A DNA stretch of 64,000 bases from Euglena gracilis. Lineage: Eukaryota; Euglenida; Euglenophyceae; Euglenales. Shown here one piece after another: positions 12,027 to 22,275 of this stretch (position 1 is the stretch's first letter; every line of letters starts with the position of its first letter). The stretch spans positions 60,819,858-60,883,857 of the forward strand of contig CP154954.1 in NCBI GenBank assembly GCA_039621445.1. The letters run 5' to 3'. The translations under genes were made by a program, and so were the position numbers. Below the pieces are notes generated by a model. It was not told the DNA's origin, searched no databases, and worked only from the letters and a program-made list of their open reading frames with translations.

Positions 12027-13252
12027 GCACGCACGCACGCACATATGCCTTCGAGCTGTGTACCTAAGTACCCACGCAGGGAAGGGAGGCCAAAAGGACT
12101 CTGCCCGGTGCGTCAGGCCGATTGGTCGCATAAGTATGCCGCACGGTCACTTTGCCGGGAGGTTTCTGGACCAGAGACGACGCAGAGAGCGCCTGGCCTC
12201 TGCCCTGCTGCACACCGGCCCCCTCTCCCGCAGGTGGCGGACACCATTCGAGGCATGTCCACCGCCCGGCGGCGCGACACACCGGACGTCGGCTTGAAGC
12301 TCAGCCTGCTGCTGGGCATCGCCGCCCTGTGCCACCTGCTGGACGGCCGGCTGGGGCTGGTGGAGGCGGTGCTCGGGGTGATCGCCACCATCGTGTCGCG
12401 CAGGGCCACCCCCCCCCCAACCGAGTCCGAAAACAGTCGAATGCCGTCGTTGTGTGTGTGTGAGGGTGTGCGTGAGTGCGTGCGGGTGTGTGGATCCATA
12501 TTTCTCTTTCTCTTGCTGTGTGTCTGTATTATGTGTATTTTTTTGTTGGTTTGTGTGTTTGTGTGCGTGCGTGTACGCGTGCATGTGTATTTGGGGTGAA
12601 AGAGTGCCCAGTTTTCCCCTTCATTTAAACAGGACCTTTCCAGCAATTTCTAACGATAGAATTCCTCCTCACCGAGGCAGAGGTACCTCACAAGGCCGGA
12701 AGTTTTCGGGTGGGGGGATCCCTGCCACCGCTTTCCATCCCATTGGCGATGCACCTGAAGCTGTTTGGCCCCGCCATGAGCCGCTGGGCACAGCCAGGGA
12801 TGCCCGGGAAACCAGACACCAGAAACGCTCCAGGGGCTCCGACTTGCGTCTCCAAGATTTCCACCGTGCGTTTTTAGCGCCGATTTTTCGTGCGAAGTGC
12901 TTTGCTACCTCCCCTCCCCCGGAAATTTCTCATGCTCAAGAACTGTCAGGGTCCCACCCTGCAAAGTGCCACGGTCCCCGATACGCGCTGGCCCCTCAGT
13001 CCATCAGAGGTTGGCATGGTCTGTGCTGCTGGCTGCCACACCAGTGTCCCTGGGGGGTGGGGTCGACCCCCCAAGGCTTCCCCGCAGCCCTGGGCCCGGC
13101 TGAAGGCGGGGCTGCTGCTGGCAGTGTCCGGCGGCTGCGTGCTGCTGGTGGCCGCCACTACGCTGTGCGGCGCGGTGGGGGCTGCGCTGCCGACGCCAGG
13201 CCCCGCCCTGCCACAGGGGTCACGCGGCGCAGACCCCCTGTCACGGTTCTGA
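3175..13252 (+). CDS. AAAP-family amino acid transporter, 13 confident exons plus one possible upstream exon
   Basis: Assembled exons: 3339-3386, 3581-3685, 4500-4590, 4799-4881, 7409-7480, 7899-8036, 8704-8765, 9236-9365, 11077-11111, 11363-11546, 12234-12397, 12730-12791 and 13098-13252 (TGA 13250-13252). They total 1329 nt with matching phases, giving 442 codons plus stop, the usual size for amino acid/auxin permeases. Landmarks in order: TM1 region VNLYVGLGLLAQAYALQQGG; YTGKLLVRCF; ELFGAG; GLLPDVEKL; the loop LPMAFAIVMLSYSAHVALPS, equivalent to the family's gly/tyr-S-x-H-x-x-P-S/N-I-Y signature; a GFFGYLLWG helix; PLAMHLKLFGPAMSRW; and a last hydrophobic helix. The role is inferred as H+-coupled amino acid transport across plasma or vacuolar membrane; substrate unknown. 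A further upstream exon, 3175-3223, is suggested by a perfect 8-bp stem (GCCAGGCC/GGCCTGGC) and phase. The start codon is unresolved. The 8036/8704 junction is the weakest. Confidence 0.85.
3818..4032. repeat. Short TIR element, family C, copy 1
   Basis: About 215 bp bounded by GTAAGCCCCCCATTTAAGTG on the left and a near reverse complement, GTGCACTTATGGGGGGTTAC, on the right. A related copy is at about 42045-42190. Degraded relatives with the gggtccgaaa(c) and gtgcaccc words lie at 42550-42640 and 56150-56290. It sits inside intron 3686-4499 of the transporter gene. No coding capacity. Confidence 0.7.
5395..5675. repeat. Dispersed repeat, family D, copy 1
   Basis: About 280 bp with C-tracts at both sides. 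The core words ttgccgaaaattgcca, tttcaccaacaattccggga and ctgaccaaccaaaccgg recur in order at about 42210-42550. It lies in transporter intron 4882-7408. Confidence 0.7.
6262..6330 (-). pseudogene. Inverted fragment of the transporter TM1 exon inside a downstream intron
   Basis: On the minus strand this segment reads GGCGTGCTTCCATCGTCAAC followed by CTGTACGTCGGGC. That is nearly identical to the intron end plus the first codons of the TM1 exon at about 4488-4522 on the plus strand (about 37 of 40 positions by eye). Similarity is lost after the GTCGGGC block. It is therefore an inverted, truncated duplicate of an intron-exon junction, placed in intron 4882-7408 of the same gene. In the transcript it could pair with the real exon. 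Confidence 0.65.
8050..8272. repeat. TIR element, family A, copy 1
   Basis: Starts CCCCCCCAATAACCTGGCGG and ends with the inverted counterpart CCGCCAGGTTATTTTGGGGG. Internal words cccttgctcctggcagtggc and gaataacttggcggg recur at 35945-36180, and a shorter relative lies at 58948-59010. It sits in the intron between the transporter exons ending at 8036 and starting at 8704. Non-coding. Confidence 0.75.
9425..9870. repeat. Dispersed repeat, family E, copy 1
   Basis: Poly-C tracts alternate with aataagaccccccc, gcaaaaatccacgaaatgga and ccatgaaatgga words around an AT-rich core containing inverted-repeat-like blocks. Related sequence with caaaaataagaccccccc is at about 37670-38110. It occupies part of transporter intron 9366-11076. 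Confidence 0.6.
10190..10370. repeat. Dispersed repeat, family B (ctgtcgtgcc / tcagggtccc), degraded copy
   Basis: Poly-C followed by cgctgtcgtgcccaagggac, then tcagggtccccggtggcaac. The same family occurs at 12905-12990, 20346-20725, 31755-31880, 45915-46000, 57870-57975 and 62985-63110. It lies in transporter intron 9366-11076. Confidence 0.55.
11550..11860. repeat. (TG)n microsatellite at the 5' end of a transporter intron
   Basis: About 310 bp of TG repeats with GC and TT interruptions. It begins directly at the GT donor of intron 11547-12233, so the first bases of the intron are themselves the repeat. The Thr/His and Val/Cys open frames here are artefacts. A second CA array follows at about 11990-12045 in the same intron. 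Confidence 0.95.
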
Positions 13253-15293
13253 CCCAGCCCGACCCGACTTGACCCCCGGACTACCCCCGCGACCCCATCG
13301 CCGTTCGTTTGCCAAAGCGTGGCTCTCACGATACCCAGGGGTGCCATAATTTTCCTTTTCCCCAGGTGCCATAATTTTGGGGGGTGGTTTTCCTCTTCCC
13401 CACCACAGCAACCACCACAAGGCACTGCAAACCTCCCCAGTAGATATTGTATTTTTTTAATTTGGTATTATTTAGTATATTTATTATTCATTTGCTGGGT
13501 ATGGGAGCTAACTAATTCACAATTTAAGTTTGGAAGGTGTAACGCCAGAAATTCTATGCAACATACATGAGCGTGAGTTGAGTACACACACACACAAACA
13601 CACCCACACCCACACCCACACCCACACCCACACCCACACCCACACCCACACCCACACCCACACCCACACCCACACCCACACCCACACAGGCATGTGGCAG
13701 TTTTGCACCCATGCTGTCACGAGTGACCAGCCTGACCTCCTTCCCTCTCCCGCCCTCCTAAACGACCGGCCCATGGCCACGGTCGCTGCTGCCATACGCC
13801 AGCCACCGTGGCATTGGGGCCGGGCCAGTCCTCGGGGGGCAGCGAAGGCGTCGCCTGACAGTTTCCACCCCCTCCGTCTTGTGCCAAATTAGGGTCGCAA
13901 GGAAACCATCCCAGCTCTGGCTGCTGCAACCGAAGGCTCGCTGAAGGAGGTTGCACTGCGGGCAGCCTTGCCGCTTTCCACAAGACACGTGGGGCAGAGT
14001 GCCAAGTGCTCTGCCTCTTTTGCATCCTGCGTTGTGCGAACGGCGTTGGGTGCCAGGCAACGCCTCAATCCGGACTGGTGCGGACGAAGGTTATCCTATG
14101 CTGCTCTCTGTTTGGCATTGCACTCCCTCTGGCCCTCTTCCATTTTATTCCCTGGCCCACTGACCTGTCACAGCAAGCCCTGCCCTTTGTCATTCTGTCA
14201 TTGATGGTTGACGCGACTGTGGGGGGGGGTTTATGCGGTCATCCCATACATCTTCCTGCTTTTGCCCCGCATTTTGGGGGGTTAAACCTTGCGGAGGGCC
14301 GCATAACTCCCCCAGAAGGAATGGACCTTAGCTTTATGATGGATGTTGTGTTCCCTGCATTGCAATTGGAGAGGTGTATGCGAGGGTGGCTGGGTTCATT
14401 TCGTCACGCATGTCCATTGCTCGAAACTGGACTTTTTCCCCATCTATTGAGATTCCATGGATCTCTTGCCGTGGAGGTGGATGGCAAAGTCCTCCCTCGC
14501 TTTCCAACATTGAAGTGTGGCGGCACTCCACAGAGTTGTCGGCCAATTTCAAGAATCGACGACATTATCAATTTCGATTTTCCTCGGAAAATTGTGTCCA
14601 TCAAGAAACCAGGGTGTGATTATGTTGCCTTTAATTTACAGGGGCTGTCATGAGGTGCCAACTGGCTGCCTTAAAAAACCTCATTTTCGCATTAAGGTCG
14701 CAATATAATCTTCAGTCTTTGCACAGAGCTGGGGCAAAAGTCAGAAGACTGCTTTGTGCGACTTACCCTCGGGGTCGGTAAGTGCAATGAGATGCTGGAG
14801 ACATTCATCTGCCTGTCGGTTTCTCTCCTCCAGCCCCCATCGCTCTTCTCCCCACCTTACATCCCTGATGACGTGTGGCCAGGGGGTTTCCCGGCACAGT
14901 TCTCCTCTCCCGGCGCATGGCCCCTTTTCGGGTGGGAGGGAAGGTGGGTGCCGGGACGCTCTTCCCCACGGGCGTGTGGAATCCCGGCAAGCCAACTTGC
15001 GTTGTGGCTGTCCCCCAGCAGAGTCCACGTGTTGTCTCCGGCCATGTTTTCCGCCCCCCTTGGCTGGGGGCCGGGAACCTTGGCACACCGGGGGTTGGGC
15101 AGGGATAGACGGGAAGCCCTTCGGTTTTGAGGCTGACGGTCGGAGGGTAGGGGGCCCCACTCCATGTTGAGAGGGGGGGTCGAGACCCCCCCCCCCACCC
15201 TCGGGGCTTCCCATACGTGCCTGGGGGTCGGGGCAGGGCGGCCCCGCCGCGGACCGGGTTGCCACCCCCGGGGCCAGGCAGTCCCCTGCCAGC
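13253..15293. other. Intergenic region between the transporter and the first CEP164-like gene
   Basis: Contains a 6-bp satellite (CACACC)n at about 13585-13690 and otherwise low-bias sequence without recognisable exons. N-terminal exon(s) of the CEP164-like gene should lie here. A possible CAGGGG donor motif at 14881 could pair with the CCCCTG at 15283-15288, but no convincing coding segment precedes it. Confidence 0.4.
13585..13690. repeat. (CACACC)n microsatellite
   Basis: About 16 tandem copies of a 6-bp CACACC unit preceded by CA repeats, intergenic. Open frames across it are artefacts. Confidence 0.95.
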
Positions 15294-17553
15294 GGCCTTC
15301 CTCGCCCCGTGGCCCCGGCGGTGGCCCCCCAGGCGGCACAGCCCCTGCAGCCGCCCCCCGCGGGCTCCGTCTTCCTCGCCGCCGACGGCACCAGTAGTGT
15401 GGTGCTGGAGTACGCCCAGCCCCCCGCTGCCGGCTGCCGGACGGGCCCCTGGCGAGGCCCTCGCTCAAAAGCAAAATGCCCCCAAAAGAAATTATTGCCG
15501 CAAGTGCCAAGAATCTGTGACGGGAAGAGTCTGCCCAAACCCCTGGGTGTGGGTGGGTACATGGGCCAGCGTTCTTTCCTCTGAGTTTGGGGGGTACTGC
15601 GGAAGTCGTCCGGAAAGACTCAGGAATGTCCCAAATTTCTGTTGGGAAAGGGGCGGCAAAACCGACAGTATTGGCCACCGACCAAAACAGTTGAGTCCCT
15701 GGAGAGTGATTGACCCAGTCACACCCAAAAAAAAAGCAGAAAGCAGATTGGGAACAAGGGGTTTGGTTGTATTCCTCACTGACAACAAGAGATTCTGCCA
15801 TTGTTTTTGTGTGGATCCCAAGAATTTTTATTTGTGATTTGTGTCAGCTGAGCACAAGGGGTTTTGATTACTGGTGACCGCGGGAAGATATTCAATCCCG
15901 GGGGCTCCCTGTTATCTTCGTTTCCAAATGCAACCTCCCGAGGATTCCCATCAGCTGTAGACCCACCGAATGTTTAAAAACGATTTCCTCGGCTTTTGTC
16001 TGTCCCCCTCATAACCTTTGAGCCCAAAGGTGTGTCCCACCCTGGATGTCTTCTTTCGGGACAGGGTTGGTGGTAGGCTGGGCCCAGTGGGGGCTGTGAC
16101 CGCCTACCATCCGGAGTACGAGCCGACCCTGCTCGAGCTGTGTGGACCAGCCCCCATCTGGGCCCTCCATCGAACGAAGGCCCATTCTGATTTGGGGTCC
16201 CCGCACCGCCAATGGTTCAATTATCAATCATTTTTTCCAATGATTAAACAAAAAGCAGACCTTTGCATACAGGCTTCTTTCCACAGAAGGGCGTGCACAG
16301 GGTAGGGATGTGTGGAGGCCCGTCAGTAGGTAGAAGGGGGGGGGTCCCGGCCCACCCCCCCCCAGAGGGCAAGGTTGAACGGGGTCGGACACCCCCCTTG
16401 GCAGATTCCAAAAGTAGCGAAAATATCAAAAGAATCACAGGAAATTTTTTTCTTCCGGCGTTGCCAACCAGAAAAAAATTTCACATTTAAGCAAATTGTA
16501 CATTTTTGGTTTTTTTGGTGTTTCCTACATGAAAATAATTTTTTGTGGATTTTTTTTTTCTCCAAAAAACGTTAAGGATTTTCAAAAATTTTGGCCAGGT
16601 TTCCAGCGTTTTGAGACTCCAAAGAACCGAAAATTTTATTTTTGTTCGAGGTGAGAGGGGGTCTGACCCACCCCCACCCTCCGTGTTGTGAGGGAGGTCC
16701 GGACTCCTCAGGGCTTCCCAAACATCCCTGGGGAGGGGCATGGGCGACGGCGTTTCATTCCCCCACACCTTCAGGGTTAATAAATATGCGTCTACCCCGA
16801 CGTTGACATTTTTATCATAAGGAGGTATCTTTTGTTGGATCGATCGAAGGGTTGTACGTCCACAGCGTTTTGAAGGCTTTGAGACACGTGAATTGAAAAT
16901 ATGACGCCCACTATCTGCCCCCCCGGGGGGGGGGGGCGGATAGTGGGATCAGGGGGGTCCAAAAAAAATTGCATTATTAATGGAATAGGGTTAGGGTTAG
17001 GAGTTAGGGGTTAGGGTTAGGCCTAACCTCTAGATTAGTGTTAGGTGTACAAGTTAGGCCTGAAATTAGGCCGAATTCGCAACCCTAACCCTGCTCCATC
17101 AATAACGGGAAAAAATGGATCCCCCCGATCCCACTATCCGTCCCCCCCCCCCAGGGGGCCAGATAGTGGGAGGCTGCCATGTATATATGCATATATAATA
17201 TGGCAAACTGGCAGTGGTCTGTATTTTGCCACGAGCGTTCCACAGGCCTGGCCCTGCGGAAGGGAGGTGGGGGCTGCGGCCAGTACGCGCAGTGGCTCGG
17301 CATGGACCCGGAACAGGACGCAGACCTCCTGTGGATTGCTCGCGAGGGGCTGAAGGCCCCTTTGCCCGAGCCAGGCCTTTGCTTCATGGTTTGCCTCTTC
17401 AGTCTTCGGGAGAGTGAATTTCTTTGCCAACTGGTGTCCATTACCATTTGAGAGAAACTATTGGATACGCATCATTATCAAAAAGAATTGTCATGTGTTC
17501 AGGGGAGTGTGGCCTAGCTGGAGGAGCCCCGGTGGATAGGCGGGCCGTAATCA

Positions 17554-17592
<39 letters not shown>

Positions 17593-18843
17593 AGCCCTGG
17601 ATTTCTCCCTGATAATGGGCTGGGAATTGGGCTGCCAAGCCCGAAGTTTTGCGCCAAAAAAAAAATCGATATCCTGTCGATTCGGGCTCTTTTTGCAGTC
17701 TCGCTGTTTGGCACCCGGTTCGACCCCTGCCCATTTCCAGCTGTGGGGGGCTTTCGGTGACGCTTTGTTTGCGGGCACAAATCTGGGCTTTGGGGCTGTT
17801 CCGTCGCGTGGCCTAAGCCAACGCCTGGCCGCAGCACTGGCGGCCGTGCCGGACCGCCACCGGGGAAGTGTACTTCTTCAACTTCGCCACCGGTGAGTCC
17901 ATGTGGGACCGGCCGGGCCGGCGCCTGCCTCCTCCACCGCCGTCTGCAGACCAGCCAACCCCCCCCCAACCCTGAGGGTGACCTGGGAGGATGCGGATCT
18001 AGCGGTCAAGCTTGAGCATCCTTGAGTTCTTTTTAAGCTCTCCGGTGACGCTAAAGGATGCTCGTGAGCATTCTGGAGTGACGTTTGAGGCCGTTCATGA
18101 GGCTCACGGCACACTTGTGTGTTGATAAAGTTGTGTTTCCTTAGATGTGTGTGAAGGCTGTGGAACAGTTTGAGGATGTAGGGTCACAATTGCACTATTG
18201 GGGGTTCGACTTTTTTTCATTCATACCCTACCTGCATGGCATTCGTAGTTCCAGGTTATTTTCTGAAGAGCAGGGAAAATGAATTGATGGATTTCATACA
18301 GTCTATGTTTTGCCCAACGTGCACACAAAAGCTTGAGGTTTTGTCTTGCAAATAATTGCACAGATTTCTGCAACGCACGGACACACCAGTCCTCCTGGGC
18401 CCCAGGACCCCTCATGACCAGGACCCCTGGCCTGGCAGAATTAGCCGTCTGAAAATGGGCATCCTCGAGTGCCGCTCGAAGGAACCTCACACAGCGTGTT
18501 CATCATCTCGTAAGCGTCCTGCGGCCCATCCTTCTGTCGTGCCTCCCTCCCCCTCCCCCGCACCAACCCACGTGGCGGGGGCAGTTTGCTGGCAAGGGTG
18601 GTTCCCTCCATCAAAAAAAAGTGCTGTGCAAGTTCCGACCCATCCACGTCTCATTTGGTCGCCCCCCCCCCCATCGCCGCAGCGGCCGTCGCCCGCCGGC
18701 ACCCGCTGGACGCCCACTTCAAGCAGCTGTACGTCATCGAGAAGGAGCGGCAGCGGCTGCAGCCCCCGCCGCCCAGCGCTCCCGCAGCCGCCGTCCCGCC
18801 CCCCGCCGCCCCCCGCCGAGGGCTTGCCCCCGCCGCCCAGTAA
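15294..18843 (+). CDS. CEP164-like WW-domain protein, copy 1 (short form), 5 exons
   Basis: Exons 15294-15413, 16102-16144, 17282-17368, 17833-17910 and 18701-18843 (TAA 18841-18843) total 471 nt with consistent phases: 156 residues plus stop, with the N-terminus missing. After a P/A-rich stretch come SSVVLEY, YHPEYEPTLLELCEYAQWLG, MDPEQDADLLWIAREGLKAP, then a WW-like module with HWRPCRTATGEVYFFNFATG, ESMWD and HPLDAHFKQLYVIEKERQR. This order matches the N-terminal module of CEP164, a distal-appendage protein of centrioles and basal bodies needed for cilium assembly. It ends soon after, in a proline/alanine tail, so it lacks the long coiled coil of animal CEP164. All four introns are of the nonconventional type: stems CAGCCCCC/GGGGGCTG twice, CAGGC/GCCTG, and CGGGC/GCCCG. 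First exon and start codon not found. Role in the flagellar base is inferred. Confidence 0.85.
16905..17183. mobile_element. Inverted-repeat element carrying TTAGGG-like tracts, copy 1
   Basis: Bounded by cccactatctg...cccccc on the left and ccagatagtgggaggctgcc on the right, with inner inverted blocks gatagtgggatc / gatcccactatc. The centre contains ggttagggttagg on one side and the complementary aaccctaaccct on the other, around a ggcctaacct/aggcctgaaatt core. A second copy with the same ends and centre is at 34610-34876. It lies inside intron 16145-17281 of the CEP164-like gene. Non-coding; I interpret it as a MITE-like element, not a telomere. Confidence 0.75.
17551..17592. repeat. (CCAG)n / (AGCC)n tetranucleotide repeat
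   Basis: About ten copies of ccag inside the intron between WW exons C and D of the CEP164-like gene. It contains many CCAG words that could act as decoys for the intron's own 5' CCAGGC motif. Confidence 0.85.
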
Positions 18844-20345
18844 CCGCTGCCTGGGAGGCGGCGCGAAAAGGCCGGGCCAGCAGCTCACCCAACCCAACCC
18901 GGGCGACGGTCTGCGTGGTGGGCTGCGCACCACACAGGCCGCTGGGCAGGGCTGGGTTGGGTGAGCTGCCGGCCTGGCCTTTTGCTCCACCGCAACAGCA
19001 GAGCGCAATGAACACTGAAATGACCAGGGCCTTCTGGGTTGGACCCCTTCCGACTTTGTGTGGGGGGAGTTGGATGGTGGGGAGCAGGTGATTGGGGGGA
19101 TGTGGGCAAACTGGGAGGATCGTCGAGGAAGAAAGTTCCTCTCCCCCTGCAAAAAAATGTTGGACTGATCCTTTCTTTTGGGCAACCTCCCTGGACCATT
19201 CACAAATCCATTTGGCCATTTCTCTCCAAACATCCCTCTCTAACGTGGCTTCAAACACGAAACAGCATTTGTTAATGTTGTGTTGGGGTGGCAGGGGTGG
19301 TGTCCAGCCTGGGGCTGAGTCTACCGCAAGATTTGTGGGGTCGGTTTCTCGGGGTACCCGTGGACAGGTGCTTGCTCAGGCACGCCAAATCCCCCCCCCC
19401 CCCGGGGTTTGTCAAGTTTAGCCAGGCCAGGTCAGGTGGGTGCACGCCGCAGAGCCCTCCCCCCATCCCTCCCCCTCCCCCGCATCCGACTCCCCTGCAA
19501 AGGGGTTGATGCTGGTGCTTGTGCCGGCCCCGGGAGCTGTGTTCCGGTCATGGATTTCTGGACGTCTGCGGGATTCTCCCAGGCAGTGAATGTCCCTGAG
19601 TCGGGGACAGGTGTGGTCCCACAATGCGGTCACCCAGTGGTTTGGTCTACCGAAAATGACTGACCCCCGCAGATTATGGCAGGGTCCGGCCCACTCGAAG
19701 GTTCCCTGTTCTTCCCAACTTAGAAGGCCCCTTTGGAGGGGGAGTTAATGTGATTGTTGGTTTTTTTTAAAATATTTTGGCAAAGAATTTACATGTTTTC
19801 AGAACCGGCGTACTCCTAAAATTCAGTCAAAATACACATCACAATACACTTGCATAATGGTGACACACCCTGGACCACCCCCACATGGCCTTCCATCAAA
19901 TTCTGGGGAGGGTGATCAAGTAAGCCCATGCTTCCAATGCTCCGACGGCGTCACCAGTGTCATCCTCGACGACAGCCAAGGGGGGCTCGGCCTGACCAAT
20001 TTTCTTCCTTTTGCAGCAACCTTTTCATTCCCCTTATTTCCCCCCCAAAGGAATCAGTGTTCATTGGTGGGGGGGGGGGAGCAGTTTGGGGCCCGGAAGG
20101 GAGGGATGCTGTGATCATTCCTACAGCCGAGCGCTGGCATTCCTGTCTTTATCGGCCTGATCTTTTTCCTTTCCATGTGCTTCATCCCACCCTTCTATTT
20201 GCCCAGAAGTGGTGGAGCCTTCCATTGCTTTCGTCCTTCCACTGTCGTTGGCATTTCGGCGTCGGCGCATGTTTAGTGTGTTTCCCATTTTCTCTCAGTG
20301 AAAGCAACCAAAATGCAGTGTGTGTGCCAGACAAGCATTAGCATA

Positions 20346-20725
20346 CCTACCCCCCCCCCGGGGAACTGTCGTGCCCGAGAACCTGTCAGGGTCCCGCCCG
20401 GGAAACTGTCAGGGTCCCCGGTACCGGCCAACCTGTCAGTATAGGAAGTTGTCAGGTCCCCGGTACCGGCCAACCTGTCAGTATAGGAAGTTGTCAGGGT
20501 CCCCGGTACCGGCCAACCTGTCAGTATAGGAAGTTGTCAGGTCCCCGGTACCGGCCAACCTGTCAGTATAGGAAGTTGTCAGGGTCCCCGGTACCGGCCA
20601 ACCTGTCAGTATAGGAAGTTGTCAGGTCCCCGGTACCGGCCAACCTGTCAATATAGGAAGTTGTCAGGTCCCCGGTACCGGCCAACCTGTCAGGTGACAG
20701 TTTCCCGGGGGGGGGGGGGGTAGGT
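20346..20725. mobile_element. TIR element, family B, with an internal 42-44-bp minisatellite
   Basis: Left end CCTACCCCCCCCCCGGGGAA followed by CTGTC; right end GACAG followed by TTTCCCGGGGGGGGGGGGGG and TAGG, a clear inverted pair. Between them, at about 20412-20700, roughly six to seven copies of a unit containing ggtaccggccaacctgtcag and tataggaagttgtcag are arrayed head to tail. Single, non-amplified relatives of the unit occur in the other family B copies (for example 31800-31860), so the array expanded inside one copy. Confidence 0.8.
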
Positions 20726-21224
20726 ATGGAGGGGGGGGGGTATTTCCGCCCCACACTCGAAGGCAGGGACGCCTGTGCTGCAATCGTCCCGAACCTCCCT
20801 TGCCGGCCCCTCTGATCCGTGTTTTGAGCCCACCGAGGCCGCTGTCCTGGACAGGGGGTTTCTTAACCCCGGGGGGGGGGGGGGAGGGGCTACCCCCAAG
20901 CCTGAAAGGCAATCAACCCCTCACCACCCTTCCCGGTGTCCCGGGTGCCGGTGTGGTTTGGGAAGAAGAATTTTCAAGAAGGAATTCCCTGGGCCTGGAA
21001 TATGCCCAGTGCCCCGGCCTTGGCTTCCCGCGGCCTTGCAGTGCTTCCCCTGGCCCGGTGGTGGTGTTTGCCACGGAAGTCCAAAGATGACAGAACGGAC
21101 GGCTGAAATGACCAAACAGCACGGGAGGCTGCCGTTGGTTGCCAGGGTGGCTGGCCACAGTAACTGTTCCACTGAATACCTTCACCGCTCTTCGCAATCT
21201 CCCTGAACCGCAAACCCCCTTCAA

Positions 21225-21420
21225 CCCGGCATATGATATATTGTAATATTACAATTTTATAACCTACATATTAAGAAAGTCAATAAAAGAATTGATATTG
21301 TACAATTCCAAATATTATTATATACATATCATGATCAAATATTATTATATATCATGATTTAAAGTAGTTACAAAATAAATCCACATAAATGAAAAAATTA
21401 TTTTTAAATAATGAATGTCC
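21225..21420. other. AT-rich island
   Basis: About 200 bp with very high A+T, containing repeated atattattatata and catgat words and a short palindromic arrangement around tatatacatatcatgatc. No frame or RNA gene recognised. It is in strong contrast to the G/C-rich surroundings. Confidence 0.6.
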
Positions 21421-21904
21421 ATTGTAACCATTATCCGGCCCAGGGGTTTTCTTAAGGACCCCCGGGGGGGGGGGGGGTCCAGCCTCCGGCTGGCAAAAAG
21501 GCTGCTGGCTGGAAATGAGCTGCTGGCTGGACCCCCCCCCGGGGTATGGGGTGGGTGAGGGGGGTGGCTGGAGGGGGCTGGGCTGGGCTGGGTTGATGAA
21601 AAACAAATTTTCTAAACATTTTTGACTTCTCGACATTTTGATGGATGGAGCTGGATCAAGGCTGGGGGGCTGTGATGGAGGAAGCTGTGCTGAGGGGGAA
21701 AAATGCAGGGATAGGTGAGCTGGGCAGCCCAATTGGCTGGCCAGCCTGCGGCCGGCTGGCCCGGCCTCTGGCCAGGCTGGACCCAAATTTATTTCACTCG
21801 ACTCCCCCCCCCCCCCGGGGTGGTAGGCTCCCAGCCCGAATTTGGGCTGCTGGGTGGATTTGAGCTGCTGGCTGGCTGGACCCCCCCAGGAGGTAGGGTC
21901 CCCT

Positions 21905-22275
21905 CCGGCTTACCCCCCCCCTATGTCCAACGACCCCCCTATGTCCAATGACCACCCCCCCGGTCAGAGGACACCTTTTCGGAGGTTTGACCAAATTTTT
22001 GGTCCCGGCGTGAAGCGCCAGGATGAAAAATTTTGCCCAAAAATTGGCCAAAAATTTGGCCAAAATGCCATTTTTGACACTTTTTGGACAAAAATTTGTC
22101 AAAATTGCCCAAAATTTTCGGCGCAAAGCACCGGAAGGAAAATTTGGGCATTTTTGGGTGGGTAGGGACCCGGGTACCCACCAACTTTCTTTTGACCCCA
22201 TATCCAACGACCACCCCCCCCCCCGGTCAGAGGACAGAGGTTACCGGTCATTGGACATAGGGGAGGGGTAAGAAA
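21905..22275. repeat. TIR element, family F, copy 1
   Basis: Left end has two tatgtccaa(c/t)gacc words, then ccccccggtcagagga. The right end repeats atccaacgaccacccccc and ggtcagaggacagaggttac, closing with cattggacatagggg, which is inverted relative to the left end. The AT-rich core is made of gccaaaatt words. Related ends are at 61030-61110 and 61690-61790. Confidence 0.65.

Noticed and set aside
11301-12042. Several overlapping 150-280-codon frames on both strands rich in Thr/His or Cys/Val
   Set aside because: Artefacts of the TG/CA arrays inside a transporter intron.
14741-15801. Minus-strand frames of 273 and 314 codons
   Set aside because: Shadows of the GC-rich exon and flanks of the first CEP164-like gene; the plus-strand exon chain is in phase with conserved motifs.
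16981-17092. TTAGGG repeats as a chromosome end
   Set aside because: The repeats are short, face each other, lie inside an inverted-repeat element with a second copy at 34610-34876, and are surrounded by a gene.
20412-20700. Regularly spaced repeats resembling a CRISPR array
   Set aside because: The units are contiguous 42-44-bp copies without unique spacers, bounded by inverted C/G tracts, in a eukaryotic context.
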